A DNA stretch of 64,000 nucleotides from Shinisaurus crocodilurus (lineage: Eukaryota; Chordata; Lepidosauria; Squamata; Shinisauridae): the NCBI GenBank assembly GCA_021292165.1, contig CM037876.1, positions 116,999,379 through 117,063,378 of the forward strand, given 5' to 3'. The notes below the pieces were generated by a model. The model saw only the letters and a program-made list of their open reading frames with translations. It did not search any database and was not told where the DNA came from. The translations under genes and the position numbers were made by a program. Shown here in pieces: positions 21,310 through 33,510 of this stretch; position 1 is the stretch's first letter; each line of letters opens with the position of its first letter.

Positions 21310-23245
21310 TTAACACGGCCATCCATTCTCCCTTCCCCAAACTTCCCTTTCTGAGGGGGGATGGGTAATAAGGAGGCCTCCTGGCACTGGACGCTCTGAG
21401 CATGTCCTGGAGCATTCATTGCCCAGCTCAACCTGAGGCTCCCCTCTCAGAAGGGCCAATTCGTGAACAGAAAATGGTGATTGGGGAGGCTGGCCACTGT
21501 GAGGCAAGGAGTCCCGACTCAAATCAAACCTAAGCTTAACTGATTTAATTCAGGTCCAAACAAAAGCATTGTCTTGCTCCTCCAAATAACTTATTTGAGC
21601 CTGAGCCATTCTGAATCTGGCCCTTCACCCATCACTAAGCCTAGTAACAGAAGAACAAAGAGTTTAGCAGATCTGCTCTGAACTGATTGAAGAATAGAGA
21701 TGCACCAGATTGGAAGGCAAGCAGGGAGAGGAATGTAGTGGTTTAAGCAGGAGATGATTACAGCATTGACAAACAGTTACTGCAGTGTGTACAGAAAGGG
21801 AAGGGAGGGTCCTGGTGGAACTGGTAAGGAAGAAGCGGTAATCCTTAGAGACTGCTTGGTGTGGAATCAGGAGGAGAGGAAGGATGCAAAGCAGGCCCTA
21901 AAGTTGCAAGCCTGTAAGGTGGAGAGAAGTAACAATATCTCCAGCAGTGAAAAAACATGTGCACAGGGGGAAATTCCATAAAAATGCACCAACTTTGTAG
22001 CTCAAAATCTGACTTAAGTCCCAGGTGCACAGTACATTTGATAGATTTTTCAACATTTATACATCCCATTACACATTAAAGTTGGTGAACGAGGACCTGG
22101 ACTAAAGTTTTAGAAATATGAGGTGCTGGCATTGTGGAGATCAGACCAGTACCAGCCTGAGGCTGGTAAGTCCGTCCCTCAGTGCTTTTCCAGGTGTGGT
22201 TCTGGTATTTTACAGCAAGAAACCAGATATGGAGATTTCTGCAGGAACTATCACTCAGATCCATGATGCTAGGTTGCTGGGAAATGTCTGTATCCAGAAT
22301 AATGTTATTTTTGCCGTCTCCTTGGAAACTCTCCATCTTGTGGAGGAAAGTACAGGTGTTGGCCAAGCACCTCATATTTCTGGTTGCTGGTTGCTTGAAT
22401 AATTGAGAAACACTTTCCAGTCTCCTCTGTCACTTCCTAAATTACCCGAGTTAGAGTCTGAGGAACGCTGCTTAAAAAAAATATTGACCCCCCCACCACC
22501 ACCACCACCATTGCTTCACAGCAAAATTATTATCTCACTAAGTGAGCAACATACAGAAAAAACAAGCCAAAACCTATTTCTTAAGTAGCTTTTTAAAATA
22601 TCAGTTGTAGCAATGTGGGTTTTTTTTTTTACCTGAAATGTATGACCTGACAAGAGTGGTATATTTGAAATAACAGCCTCTTAACTAGCTCTTGTCTTTG
22701 TTTTATTTACAAGGGCAGTGTAATAATCCAGAGTTGACGTGATTTGAGAAAGAAGCACTCTGAGTTATGAGTTATTTCTGTTTTCTTCAGTGAAAACAGA
22801 AATGTTTTGAAATGGGATCCACATTGCAGGCATGAATGCAGGCATGAATGCATATCTCCCTGTGAAAAACCATGGGGAACCCTGTCAACGGATCTGGAGT
22901 TTTGACAGCTAGCTTAAAAATGGGGTGCTTGCCCTTTCCCTTGTTACCAAAGCACCTAGTGTCTCAGGAACAAGTGGAAAAATTAGAGCACCCTTAGGAC
23001 AGTGGAGTCCAACCCCCCCCCCAAACAAGAGAGGATCTTGCTGTGAAGAGGATGTAAATCCCACCATGCCTTTTTTGCAAGCACAGATCACTCACACATT
23101 TGGTTTGGCTTAACAGTGCCTTTTGACAGCTGTCAAACCAAACCAAAGGAGGAACAAAGGCTATTTGAAGTCTCTCTGGGTCAATGTCCAGGGTTGGTAC
23201 CTGCTGTACTTTGGCAGGAGGTACCGTCCCTGGCTGTTACCCAGA
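21310..23245. other. No recognisable gene
   Basis: Frames at 21754-22588 overlap on both strands without a recognised domain. A short (CCA)n run lies near 22490-22510. I see no repeat ends that I can support. Confidence 0.4.
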
Positions 23246-23250
23246 TGAAT

Positions 23251-23828
23251 CATAGAATCATAGAAAAGTAGAGTTGGAAGGGGCCTACAAGGCCATCGAG
23301 TCCAACCCCCTGCTCAATGCAGGAATCCAGGTCAAAGCATCCCTGACAGATGGCTGTCCAGCTGCGCCTTGAATGCCTCCAGAGTGGGAGAGCCCACCAC
23401 CTCCCTAGGTAGTTGGTTCCATTGTCTTATTGCTCTGACAGTCAGGATTTTTTTTCTGATGTTTAGGTGGAATCTAGGTTCCTGTAACTTGGGCCCATTA
23501 TTCCGTGTCCTGCAAACTGGGATGATCGAGAAGAGATCCTGGCCCTTCTCTGTGTGACAACCCTCCAAGTACTGGAAGAGTGCGATCATATCTCCCCTCA
23601 GTCTCCTCTTCTGAAGGTTAAACATGCCCAGTTCTTTAAGTCTCTCCTCATTGGGCCTTGTTTCCAGTCTCTTTATCATCCTTGTTGCCCTCCTCTGAAC
23701 CTTCTCCAGTTTGTCTACGTCCTTCTTAAAGTGTGGTGCCCAGAACTGGACACAATACTCAAGATGAGGCCTAACCAGTAAAGGGGAATTATCACTTCAC
23801 GCGATTGGGAAGCTATACTTCTATGAGG
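23251..23828 (-). mobile_element. CR1 LINE 3' end
   Basis: The minus-strand frame 23679-23332 encodes MIKRLETRPNEERLKELGMF, NLQKRRLRGDMIALFQYLEG and RQWNQLPREVVGSPTLEAF, the CR1 C-terminus. The tail (ATTCTATG)n lies at the low-coordinate end. It is truncated at about 23828, within the region before the RT tail. Confidence 0.92.
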
Positions 23829-23829
23829 T

Positions 23830-24712
23830 TGTCCATATTTGGACCTCTGTAAATGTGTAACTGCGCACTTGCGAAAGACTGAAAAAAATATTTTTTAAAA
23901 TGTCCAAAAATATTTGCACACATTAGGGGTGCAAAAAAAAAAAAATGGTTTGCAGCTATGGACAGCCCCTCCACTCAGGCACTTTGAAGGGTCTGTCAGT
24001 GGCTGTCAAAATAGGGATCACGAAAGTCAGCTGTGAATCTGGAGATTGCTATCTCTCGGGGACAGGGTAAAGGCAAAAAAGCTGCAGTGAGCCGAAAGCA
24101 GCTCATGCTCACAGCAGGGAGTGGGAGACAAGTCGGTTCTGCTCCAGAGTCCCCTAGGATACCCCCGGGAGGACTGAGGGGGAGGGAGGGGGCTGACAAC
24201 CCATGGTGAGCTCGATCATCTGTTGAGCACACCGTGGGTTGCTCGCACAACAAGCAATCTACCCTGGCTTATTGCCAGGGTGGATTGTTGGGTCATGTGA
24301 CCTTGTCCACTGGCTCCACTCAGCCACATAGTCACTCTTGTAAGTGAGACAAAATTTATATGGAAGAGTCTATTTTGTTTCTCTTCCTAGATCTTAATTA
24401 TTCACCACTGAGATTGCGTCACATCAAGTCAAAACCATAACAGCAACTTGATACATTCAACTGAACAGAGAATGTTTTCATTCTGATGTCAGCTCAGTTT
24501 TGCTGATTATAATCAGCAGTGTTCTAAGTGGAAAAACAGAATTCCTTAACTAACTTGCTGTTCATCAACTGGATATGAAGCAGTGCAATACGATATACAT
24601 TTTCTGAGGCTTTCTTTTATAACATTATAGCTTACCAAGTTGTTTAAAAGTGAAAATTACAATAACTGACGCAAAGGGCCACAAGCCATCTGCCTCAAGA
24701 ATTTGTCTGAAA

Positions 24713-24715
<3 letters not shown>
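23830..24715. other. No gene; partial foldback-like sequence at 24050-24310
   Basis: Bases 24050-24310 share GATCATCTGTTGAGCACACC, GTGGGTTG and a G-rich middle with the element at 26246-26482. They are probably a damaged copy of it. A poly-A run lies near 23930-23945. The rest is not recognised. Confidence 0.45.

Positions 24716-24744
<29 letters not shown>
24716..24744. repeat. (AT)n microsatellite
   Basis: About 14 uninterrupted AT units. Confidence 0.95.
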
Positions 24745-24747
<3 letters not shown>

Positions 24748-24895
24748 TAGGACCCTTGTATTTTCTCAGTGTGGGTTTGACAGAAATGTGTGGAGCAATT
24801 TTTTTCAGGCAAAAATCCTTTTCCTCCCAGGAGTTCTCTTAGTCAACCAAATGTAAAGCCAAGTAGAACTTCCCATAATTGACAAATACTGTAAG

Positions 24896-24980
24896 GATGA
24901 AATCCTATACACACCTGGGGATGAGTTCATTTGAACACAATGACGTTTACTTCTGAGTAGACACGTACAGGATTGCACTG
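24896..24980. mobile_element. Short foldback MITE (AATCCTATGCA family)
   Basis: It runs AAATCCTATACACACCTGG ... TTACTTCTGAGTAGACACG ... CAGGATTGCACTG. The ends are inverted (CAATCCTATG / CATAGGATTG in better copies). Related sequence lies at 30195-30240 with 32184-32220, and at 41356, 47118 and 60950. Confidence 0.6.
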
Positions 24981-24991
24981 TAAGGGTGTGC

Positions 24992-25383
24992 TAGAGATGC
25001 TTTTGAATTGGTGGGGGGGGCGCCTCTCCGCCGCTTCGACTCTCCCCCCCACATCGATCTTCTGAACGGCGCGGAGCAGTTCTCCGCTCCGCTCGAGCCA
25101 CTGGTGCTGGTCGCGTCATGTCCAGCCCCGGAGGTGACGCGATGGGACCCTGCGCAGGCGCAGTACGTCGTGCGGGGGGTCCAGCGCACCTGCGCAGGGT
25201 CCCGTTGCGTCACTTCCGGTGCTGGATGTGACGCGACGGGACCGGCGCAGGTGGCGCGGGCGGCTCGCTGCGGAGAGGCTCGCCGCCGCTGGATCAAGGT
25301 AGGCCCGTGCAAGCCCCGTGTGGACGTGGGCGGGGCCAATTTCGGCCTGCTACGCCTGCACGAGGTGAATGTGCACACCCCTA
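24992..25383. mobile_element. GC-rich hAT-like MITE (TAGGGGTGTG family)
   Basis: It starts TAGAGATGC and ends GTGCACACCCCTA, imperfect inverted ends like those at 18082. Flanks GGGTGTGC and GGTGTGAT share only a 6-base core, so the target duplication is uncertain. The interior is very CpG-rich and palindromic, with GACGCGATGGGACCCTGCGC followed by AGGCGCA (25134-25162), and an inverse set at 25184-25221. The long frames on both strands are GC artefacts. It carries the module discussed in the findings. Confidence 0.7.
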
Positions 25384-25385
25384 GG

Positions 25386-25985
25386 TGTGATGCAGGAGCC
25401 CTCCATCCATCCTAAGTCCTGTGGCAATAACCACGCAGGGCAGGAGGCATGACAGAGCCTTTTACAGCCTCTCCATCTTCCTTTGCAGTGCTTTTTGCTA
25501 GACAGGCCTTTGAGCCCACCTCGCTGCCACCTGCTGCTGCTGGGGTTGGGGCTAGTGCCTTAGAGGCCTTTGGACCCAGCTGATCTCTGGCCTCTGGCCT
25601 CTCCCCTCCCTGTTCTGCCCATCGGCACACCCCATCTCCCTGGCCTTGGGTGAGGAGCTGCCATGGAGCTTCCTGCAGTGGCTGGGAGGAGCTGGAGAGG
25701 GAGAGGCGGAAAGTGACGTATGCGTACCTGTTGGGGTGCTCGCCTTGCGCTCGGCGAGCATCCCTGCCGCTCGATTTCTCTCACATCGTAATGGGAGTTG
25801 CGGAAGATGGCGAGGAGTGCCGTGTTGCACAACAGTCCTGCCTCAATGCCCTGTATTATGCTTTGTATGATACTATGCTCTGTATTATGCTCTGTATGGT
25901 ATTATACCCTGTGGCAAAACACACGGCGACAGCGAGGCTTCTTTCGGACTTTCCAGCGACCCAGAAGTAGGGACGTATGAGAACC
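25386..25985. other. GC-rich segment without recognised gene
   Basis: Moderately GC-rich, with several overlapping open frames on both strands and no recognised domain. A CTGTATTATGCTCTGTAT-type tandem motif lies at 25850-25905. It might be the interior of a larger DNA element, because GC palindromes lie on both sides, but no ends are identified. Confidence 0.35.
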
Positions 25986-25989
25986 CCTT

Positions 25990-26110
25990 ACCTCCTTCGC
26001 CACCAGTCCGCCGGGAGCCTCCATGCCAGTCAACAATTTTCATAACATGGAGGCTCCCGGCGGATGTTCCGGAGTCCCGGAAGTGACGTGATGGGTCCCC
26101 GGTGCTGCGT
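25990..26110. repeat. GC-rich hairpin with GGAAGTGACG module
   Basis: CCGCCGGGAGCCTCCATG (26008-26025) and its exact inverse (26046-26063) form an 18-bp perfect stem with a 20-base loop. Just downstream, CCCGGAAGTGACGTGATGGG (from 26077) matches the module seen in the MITEs at 24992 and 49743. It is probably another foldback, with ends not identified. Confidence 0.6.
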
Positions 26111-26245
26111 TTTTCACGTAAGTTCCATAGAAACCCAGCTTAAAACCGCCACAATTAGCTATTCCGTGTATGATTGTTGCCTTTCCTTGGTTTTTCTCAT
26201 TTTTCCTACCGCCCCCCCACAAGAAACTCACTAACTAGGTTTGCA

Positions 26246-26482
26246 CGACACGACAACCCACTGTGGCTTATAAGCAAAAATGGGTCACGGCAGTGGGAGG
26301 GAGGGAGGGAAGCCTCGGTGCTCCCGCAGGGTCCCCTGGGATCCCTGCAGGAGGACCAGGGGGGAGGGGTGGCCAGGAACCCATGTTGTGCCTGATCATC
26401 TGTTGGGCACACCGTGGGCCCTGGGGCAAACAACCCACACTGCATAGTTTGTGCCACAGTGTGGGTTGTTGTGCCGTGCGAA
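26246..26482. mobile_element. Foldback-like element (CACGACACGACAACCCA)
   Basis: GGTTTGCACGACACGACAAC near the start is answered by GTTGTTGTGCCGTGCGAAAC near the end. The inner part CATGTTGTGCCTGATCATC...CACACCGTGGG is shared with 24190-24245. There is no coding potential, although frames run through the G-rich middle. Confidence 0.6.
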
Positions 26483-26491
26483 ACCCCCCCT

Positions 26492-26495
<4 letters not shown>

Positions 26496-26523
<28 letters not shown>
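26496..26523. repeat. (AC)n microsatellite
   Basis: About 14 AC units. Confidence 0.95.
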
Positions 26524-28754
26524 GGCTGTGTTGTTTTAAAAGGACTGCATGGACGTGAAGGACTGCATGGTTACAAAACTACCACTTTTAAATTATTATT
26601 TTAAAGCTTTTTTATTTCTATAAAAACAAAAACAAACACAAAACGTATAACCATAATTAACAATTAACAAAACTAAAAAGGACTTCCGAATTTTTCTACA
26701 GCAAATATAAGTAACAAATAGTTTCTCTAGTCAATAATCAAAAAAGGAAAGTTCTCTTCTATTGTCACAAAGTTATATTCTTCTTATTCCACAAAGCCAC
26801 AAATAAACAAATAATTTTTTTCTAAACCCTGCAAAAAATCAATTAGAGGTTTCCACTCAGCAGTAAATGTAGATGTTGTCTTTTCTCTAATTAATGATGT
26901 AAGTTTGGCCATCTCTGCCAGCTCCACCATCTTGACCAACCATTCTTCTGTTGCAGGCGATGCTGGAACTTTTCAATTTTATGCATATAATAGTCTCACT
27001 GCCGTTGTCATATATAGAAATAAAGTTCCATGACTTCTTTCCAACTATCCATTATTCCCAAGAGAAGAGCCTCTGGTTTCAGTTGAATGTTAATCTTTAG
27101 AATTTTTTGAATTAGTGAATGAATTTGTATCCATTTCTTTTTAGCTTTTTTACATGTCCACCACATATGATAAAAAGTTCCTTCGTGCTGTTCACATTTC
27201 CAACATAGACCCGAGATGCCATTATACATTTTTGCCAATTTCTCCGGGGACATATACCAATGATACATCATCTTATAGAAATTTTCCTTAAGACTAGAAC
27301 ATAATGTAAATTTCAAACCTTTTAACCACATATTTTCCCATTGTACCATTAGTATATTATATATCCCAAATTTTGGGCCCATTTTTATCATACATTGTTT
27401 TTCCTCAGTCTCAAATTTCAACTAGAGTTTATACATTTTTGCAATAAGATGTTCATCATTTAGAATCATACAAGTTGAGAGCTTTTGCAGATGATTTGAT
27501 GATAGTCTTGGAAAATCCACTACAAGGAGTGCAAACTCTGTTGGATAAATTAAATGAGTTTGGAGGGTTGGCAGGATTCAAGGTAAATCATGAAAAAAAC
27601 AAAAATGTTGGTAAAGAATGTGAGAGTGGAAGACTAACAGATATTGATGCAAAAAACGGGTTTTAAAATTGAAAAAAAGAGTAAAATACCTTGGTATCAT
27701 AATGACACATTCGAATTCCACGTTGTTTCAAAACAATTATGTTAAGATATGGTCAGGAATTAAAAATGATATGTTGAAATGGGAGAAACTAAAATTGTCT
27801 TTGTTGGGTAGGATTTCTGTGATAAAAATGAATGCTTTATGAAGAATGATGTTTTTATTTCAAACACTGCTGATTATAACTAAATAATGATGTACCCTTT
27901 AAAGAATGGCAAAATGACTTATCCAAATTTATATGGCAAAGAAAGAAACCACGTGTTAAATATATAGTTTTACAGGATGTGAAAGAAAGGGGTGGATTGG
28001 GTGTACCTGATCTCAAATTGTATTTTAATGCTTGCTGTTTTGTTTGGTTGAAGGAATGGGTGACATTGAGAAATAATAGACTTCTAGAATTAGAAGGGCA
28101 TGATCTAAGGTTTGGATGGCATGGATATTGGTGGTACGACAAAGCTAAGGTTAATGTAGATTTCAAGAACCACTATATCAGAAGGGCGTTATTAAGAGTT
28201 TGGAACAAATATAAGCCTAGGTTATGCCCAAAATTACCCTTATGGATATCACCCAAAGAGGCACTATACAGGAAAGAAATGACAAGCAATGAGAACTAGT
28301 TAAAATACCGAGAAATATTGGAATCGCGTCAGGGAACATATTGGATTAAAACATAGGATTGTTTAGTAACAGAAGGTTATAACTTACACTGGTTTTCATA
28401 CATGCAATTATCAGAGAGATTTAACATGGATAAAAGAATGTATGATATAGAACAGGATAAGTCTGAATTTGAAATACAATTGTGTACAGGTGATGACCAT
28501 GTAATTGCAAAAATGTATACATTTCTGCTGAAGTTTGGGACAGAAGAAGAACTGTATGATTAAATGGGCAAGGAACTTTGGATGTAATATAATGATGGAA
28601 CAATGGGAACGTATGTGGAATAAAGGTATAAAATTTACATTGTATTCTGATCTTAGAGAGAATTTTTACAAGATGATGTATCATTGGTACCTAAGCCCTG
28701 TGAAATTGGCTAAGATGTATAAAAATGTGTCAAATGTATGTTGGAAATGTCAAA

Positions 28755-28995
28755 TTTATTTATTTATTTATTATATTTATACCCCGCCTTTTTTCCTGCA
28801 AGGAACCCAAGGTGGCTTACATAATCCTCCTCCTCCTCTCCATTTTATCCTCACAACAACCCTGTGAGGTAGGTTAGGCTGAGAGGCAGTGACTGGCCCA
28901 AAGTCACCCAGTGAGTTTCATGGCCAAGCGGGGACTAGAACCCGGATCTCCCGCATCCCAGTCCAACATTCTAACCACTACACCACACTGGCTCA
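28755..28995 (-). mobile_element. tRNA/CORE-SINE inside L1 B
   Basis: Inverted copy of the family at 10661, with an AAATA tail at the low end and the B-box word GGACTAGAACC (inverse of GGTTCTAGTCC) near 28935. It interrupts the L1 Cys-rich motif between the codons for CWKC and YHVWWTCK, and a few codons are missing. Confidence 0.9.
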
Positions 28996-29401
28996 TATCA
29001 TGTTTGGTGGACATGTAAAAAAGTGAAAACATACTGGGCACAAATACATACATGGATACAAAAGATTTTAAAAGTGAATATTAAACTGAAACGAGAAATG
29101 TTCTTATTGGGCATAATGGATTTACAACTTGAGAAAGACTATGGAACATTATTACAATATATGACGACAGCAGCAAGAATAATTTACGCTCAAAAATGGA
29201 AAGAAACAGCAATACCAGCTATAGAAGACTGGCTGTTGAAAATGTTGGACTTGGCAGAGATGGTGAAATTGACTTGTTTAATTAGAGAAAAAAAATTATC
29301 TTCATTCAAGAAAGACTGGAAACCTCTGGTGGACTTCTTGGGGAGGAGGGAAAGTGACTTAATAATTTTGGGTTTTGATTTTTGAATATTGGTAAGGTGA
29401 T

Positions 29402-29486
29402 ACCTGGATTCCTGCAATGAGCAGGGGGTTGGACTCGATGGCCTTGTAGGCCCCTTCCAACTCTACTTTTCTATGATTCTATGATA
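29402..29486 (+). mobile_element. CR1 3' tail inside L1 B
   Basis: CCTGGATTCCTGCAATGAGC runs to TCTATGATTCTATGAT. Only the last 85 bp of CR1 are present, a typical extreme 5' truncation. It sits in the L1 3' UTR, after the ORF2 stop. Confidence 0.9.
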
Positions 29487-29791
29487 GAAATTCTTTTTGT
29501 GAAAATAGAGGAAACTTAGATTGGATAAGGATTGGTAATGTTTGTAAGACAATGAGGCGGAAGCCAAATATGATTTGTTTTTGTTTTGGAAAATTCAATA
29601 AAAAGAAAAAAAGGGGGGGAAGATGTTCATCATTTACACATAATTCTCTTTCAAAGTCAGATTTACTTTGTTCAAAATCATACATGCTTTTATCAACTTT
29701 AAATCTTTCTAAAATCTGTAAATAGGTAAACCATTGACATGTATAGCCTTCTTTTATCAATTCTTCTCTTGATTTTATTTTACATTAACCT

Positions 29792-30225
29792 TGAGAAAAT
29801 TCCAACAAATCACGCACAATATGTCAGCCAATTATATTTACTTGACATTTCTCTTCTATGATGCGCTTCCTGAGCTGATAACCACAGTGGTACTCTCGGA
29901 CAAAACCTAGGTTTATATTTGTTCCGTATTCTCAAAATGGCCATGTCTAACATAGTGGTTATTAAATGGGGAAGAGGGGAGGGTTGCAGTAGTGCACCTT
30001 CTCTCTCACCTCAGGCAGTAAGAGACCTCGCGCCAAGCCTGCAAGGGAGGGAAGGGGGCGACCAGGACAAGTTTAACATAAAAACAACAACACGGCGTTG
30101 TAAGTTTTCCTAGACATTGGGATGCTCCACATATTCACGGTGGGCTGCTGCTGCAATCTCAAACTGTGTGTATGTGTGTGCTTAGTTGGGAGGGCACTTA
30201 CTTGGCAGGAAGCCCCTTTGAACTC
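29792..30225. other. No recognisable gene
   Basis: Unique-looking sequence. The last 35 bases (CACTTACTTGGCAGGAAGCC onward) belong to an AATCCTATG-family foldback that L1 C later split. Confidence 0.45.
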
Positions 30226-30240
30226 AGCCATGTTTATTTC

Positions 30241-32183
30241 CTTTTTTTTTTTTAATATTTATTAAATTTTTAAACAATACAAAGAAAATAAACATACACA
30301 CATAATACTATTGTGCTCCCATCACCATGGGACCCAAACAATCCAATACTCTATAATTGTTCATTATTCCAAAATACAATATATCTTGACAGGGTAAACT
30401 CCCTTTCCCCTTTTAACACATATTCCAAAATAAACCCAAATATCCTTAAAATTATTTTTCTTTAATTGACCCCTTTTGCATTTAATATTACAAGTCAACA
30501 TATCATTCAAAGCCATATCCCATACTTCCTTATACCATTCAGTAATAGTGAAAACTTGCTGGATTTTCCATTTCCTTGCTATCATTAGTCTACCTGCCGT
30601 TAACAAATTTATGATTAATTCTTTAACATTTTGAGAACCGATCACCTTTTCTGTTATTGTTAGCAAAGCTAGTTTAGGGCATACCTCTAAATCAACTCCA
30701 ACAATTTCTGATATTTCCTCAAAAATCATTTTCCAAAAATCCATTACATTTTTACAACTCCACCACATATGAGCATATGTACCCAATTCCTGACATCCTC
30801 GCCAACACATTGGAGAACATTTATTATCTATTCTATTTAATCTCACTGGGGTCAAATACCATCTCCAAATTAGCTTATAAAAATTCTCTTTAATTCTTAT
30901 AGACATATTTTTCAATATTCGCCTATCCCAAATCTTATTCCACTCATCCTTTGATATTTCCTCTTCAAACTCTGTATCCCAAACTATTTTAAGATTTTCT
31001 GCTTGCTCTTCTGATTTCTGCAACATTTTATATAACATCTTTGTAAGACCCCTAGCTGATGCATTTCCTTCTACAAGTTCTCTAGACATAACCACCTGCT
31101 CAAATGCAGTGAAATCCCTTTCATGCTCATGTCTCCTCTTCCATTTCTTACCCCATTGTACTAATTGAATTAAATTTAACCAAGAAATTCTTCCTGCCCC
31201 AACCCTATCAATTATTTGCTGTCTTGTCTCCATTTTTTCCAGCCTATCCATTAAAGTTATCACCTTTTTCTCTCTAAAAATTTGTTCTAAATGTCTAACA
31301 TTCTCGGGAAAATCTTCCATAACCACCACTGGAGTAAGCGGGGATATACCTGGTAAAAATATTTCCTTATTTCTACCCCAAATTTCTAACATATTTTTTA
31401 AAAAGGGATTTTCTAATCTTTTTGTCATAATATGTCCTTGTTTTGCAAATAAGAATTTATCCACCCTATTACCCAATTCAAATGCTTCTATTTCCCACCA
31501 CATAAAATCTTTTCTAACAATAATATCCATGATATATCTAAGTTGATTAGCTATATAATACCATTTTAAATTAGGGAGACCAAGTCCCCTATTTTTTGAG
31601 CTTTATACCATCTATTCTTAGTAATCCTTGATTTTCCCCCCCATTACAATAGCTATTTAACATTACTTGCCACTCTTTAATTTCTTTCTCTGATATCTTA
31701 TATGGTATCATTCTAAATAAAAAATTAAACTTCGGTAAAATCTTCATTTTAATCAAAGCTATCCTACCAAACCACGATAATCCCAATTTTTTATAATCCT
31801 CTATTTGATTTTTAACTTCATCTTTTAGTTTTTTAAAATTACATTCCCCTATTTTATCCAAATCTTTTAATATATCAATACCTAAATATTTAATTATATT
31901 TTTTATCTTTATATCCACTCCCCTTTGTTTAAATCCCCTTTCCTCCAGTTTACTATAATTAAATGTCATTATCTCCGATTTTCCAATAACTTTAACCGAT
32001 TTCTAAATACTAAATGTCTCATCCAATCCCAATTTCTTAAGGCGTAAGTAACAAGATATCATTGCAAAAAGGTTATCTACATTGTCTCTATCCTCCCATA
32101 TTTCTTCTCTGTCTATCGAATTCGCTAACCATCATAACTACACAAATAATATGGGGAAGGGGACAACCTGTTAACATGAAATA
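30241..32183 (-). mobile_element. L1 LINE fragment C with 15-bp target duplication
   Basis: AGCCATGTTTATTTC lies at 30226-30240 and again at 32184-32198. The poly-A tail appears as a T-run at 30242-30254. The minus frame 31530-30364 (388 residues) is the L1 ORF2 C-terminal half, with NFYKLIWRWYLTPVRLNRID and PMCWRGCQELGTYAHMWWSC. The frame 31969-31589 (KIKNIIKYLGIDI, GLSWFGRIALIKMKILPKFN) is the piece just upstream. Farther 5' the frame is broken and RT is incomplete. It is from a different L1 subfamily than A and B, by protein sequence. Confidence 0.93.
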
Positions 32184-32199
32184 AGCCATGTTTATTTCT

Positions 32200-33505
32200 A
32201 AGTAGACATTAGGAATAGGCAGATGTGCATCTTCCTCAGGGAGTTGCTCCTACAGGTTAATTTTTCTGTTACTTTTATAACCTATCTTAAGCTCATCAGT
32301 CTTCTGTTGGAAATTTTAAATGTAAATAAATGATTAAATAACTGTGATGCATGCCCTGAAATATGAATAGGAGCTGCACTGTGAATCAGATTACCTGGTA
32401 GCATATATAATAAAATCCAGGATGTTTAGCGAAAGGCGAAATCAATCAACCCTGCTTACACGTTTGTTTGCATGCGTGAAATAACAACTCCTCTTTAATA
32501 AGCAAGCCTCTAAGCATTTAGAGAGTGTCTTTCCCACAGTTGAATGCAAAATGGCAATGCTCACTATTTCTTTTTTATTTTAGCAGGGTTTGCAAATTGG
32601 TTTTCATTTTTTACCCTAACTAAGGACTATAGCAGTTGTTAAGCATAGAATGTGTGTGCGTTGGGCGGTGGGGGTGAGATGTTCATTGTCTACTTCACAA
32701 ATGAAATAATGCACGTCTGCTTAAAGGGGGGGGGTTAAAGTCAGATCTGGGGTGTAAAAGTCCAGGGTGTAAGACCATTAGATTCAGGGTGTAAAATTAC
32801 CTAGCTGTACCACTGCCCCAGACTCATACTCAAGAAGACCCCAGACTTGTGACCTCATAATACTTGATGTTATTTATTTATTTATTTCTTATATTTATTA
32901 ATCGCCCATCTGGCCGGTCACCTGGCCACCCTATGGTCTTATAACATCTTTAAGCTATAGGCTGTGAGAGCTGTACTGAAGGAGCACAATGCAGGTTATG
33001 GTGCTTTAATCTTGCTTTCTGCAAGATCACAGAAAAAGAACAACAGAGATGGTTCAGGTCATGACCTTGCGGCTGTCAATAAGAAGAATGGAGAAGAGAA
33101 GAGCTCTGACACATGCTCAGACACTAAAGATGAGTAGCTCATGGTCAGCACCTGCAAGTATAAGGAGAGTAGGAGACTGAGAATGTCCTGACATGATCAT
33201 GCCTCTTAGTTTGAGAAGACGTAAGAATGTTTGCGAGAAGATGTGAATGGCCTTAAGCTTGAGGAGATATACATGATGGAAAGTGCCAACCAGATAAGAT
33301 ATGCAGGGAACCCTTTTCAAAAGACACCAAGAGAGTCTATGAAAGGACATCATCTCTGGAATAACAGAGGGGCTGGGTTAAACATTCCCAAAACAAAATA
33401 TGAGGGTGAAACATGAGGGTACTCGGACAGGTGGACACCTTGCCTCGGATTGCTGGATGAGTGGTGCCACCACCACTGTAGAACCCACCTTTGACCAGAA
33501 CAAGG
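32200..33505. other. No gene; L2-like tail at 32873-32936
   Basis: ATTTATTTATTTC...AATCGCCCATCTGGCCGGTC at 32873-32936 is an inverted copy of the LINE tail at 14470. The frames at 33117-33666 overlap on both strands without recognised domains. Confidence 0.5.
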
Positions 33506-33510
33506 GTATA

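Larger units (their letters stand above)
27463..29619 (+). mobile_element. L1 LINE fragment B, inserted in L1 A
   Basis: A perfect 17-bp duplication AAGATGTTCATCATTTA lies at 27446-27462 and 29620-29636. The element is 5'-truncated just before the RT catalytic box, which is intact (FADDLMIVLENP at 27478). Frames then break: ERGGLGVPDLKLYFNACCFV at 27982, MIKWARNFGCNIMMEQWERM at 28553, and the C-terminus at 29023-29385. The 3' end has AATAAA (29597-29602) and an A-rich tail that turns to G. A SINE (28755) and a CR1 tail (29402) lie inside it. It is dead through several frameshifts. Confidence 0.93.
26598..29790 (-). mobile_element. L1 LINE fragment A, split by another L1
   Basis: The 3' part is 26598-27462. 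The 5' part is 29620-29790. The minus frame 27421-27008 encodes NFYKMMYHWYMSPEKLAKMY, GLCWKCEQHEGTFYHMWWTC and KKAKKKW, the L1 ORF2 C-terminal region with its Cys-rich motif. The upstream piece 29760-29620 encodes GYTCQWFTYLQILERFKVDK and continues in frame across the gap. It is truncated at both ends, with no RT core. It belongs to the same L1 family as its invader, since the proteins align. Confidence 0.88.

Noticed and set aside
25008..25415. 135-143 residue frames on both strands in GC-rich DNA
   Set aside because: They are mirror shadows of a palindromic CpG-rich MITE. High GC removes stop codons.
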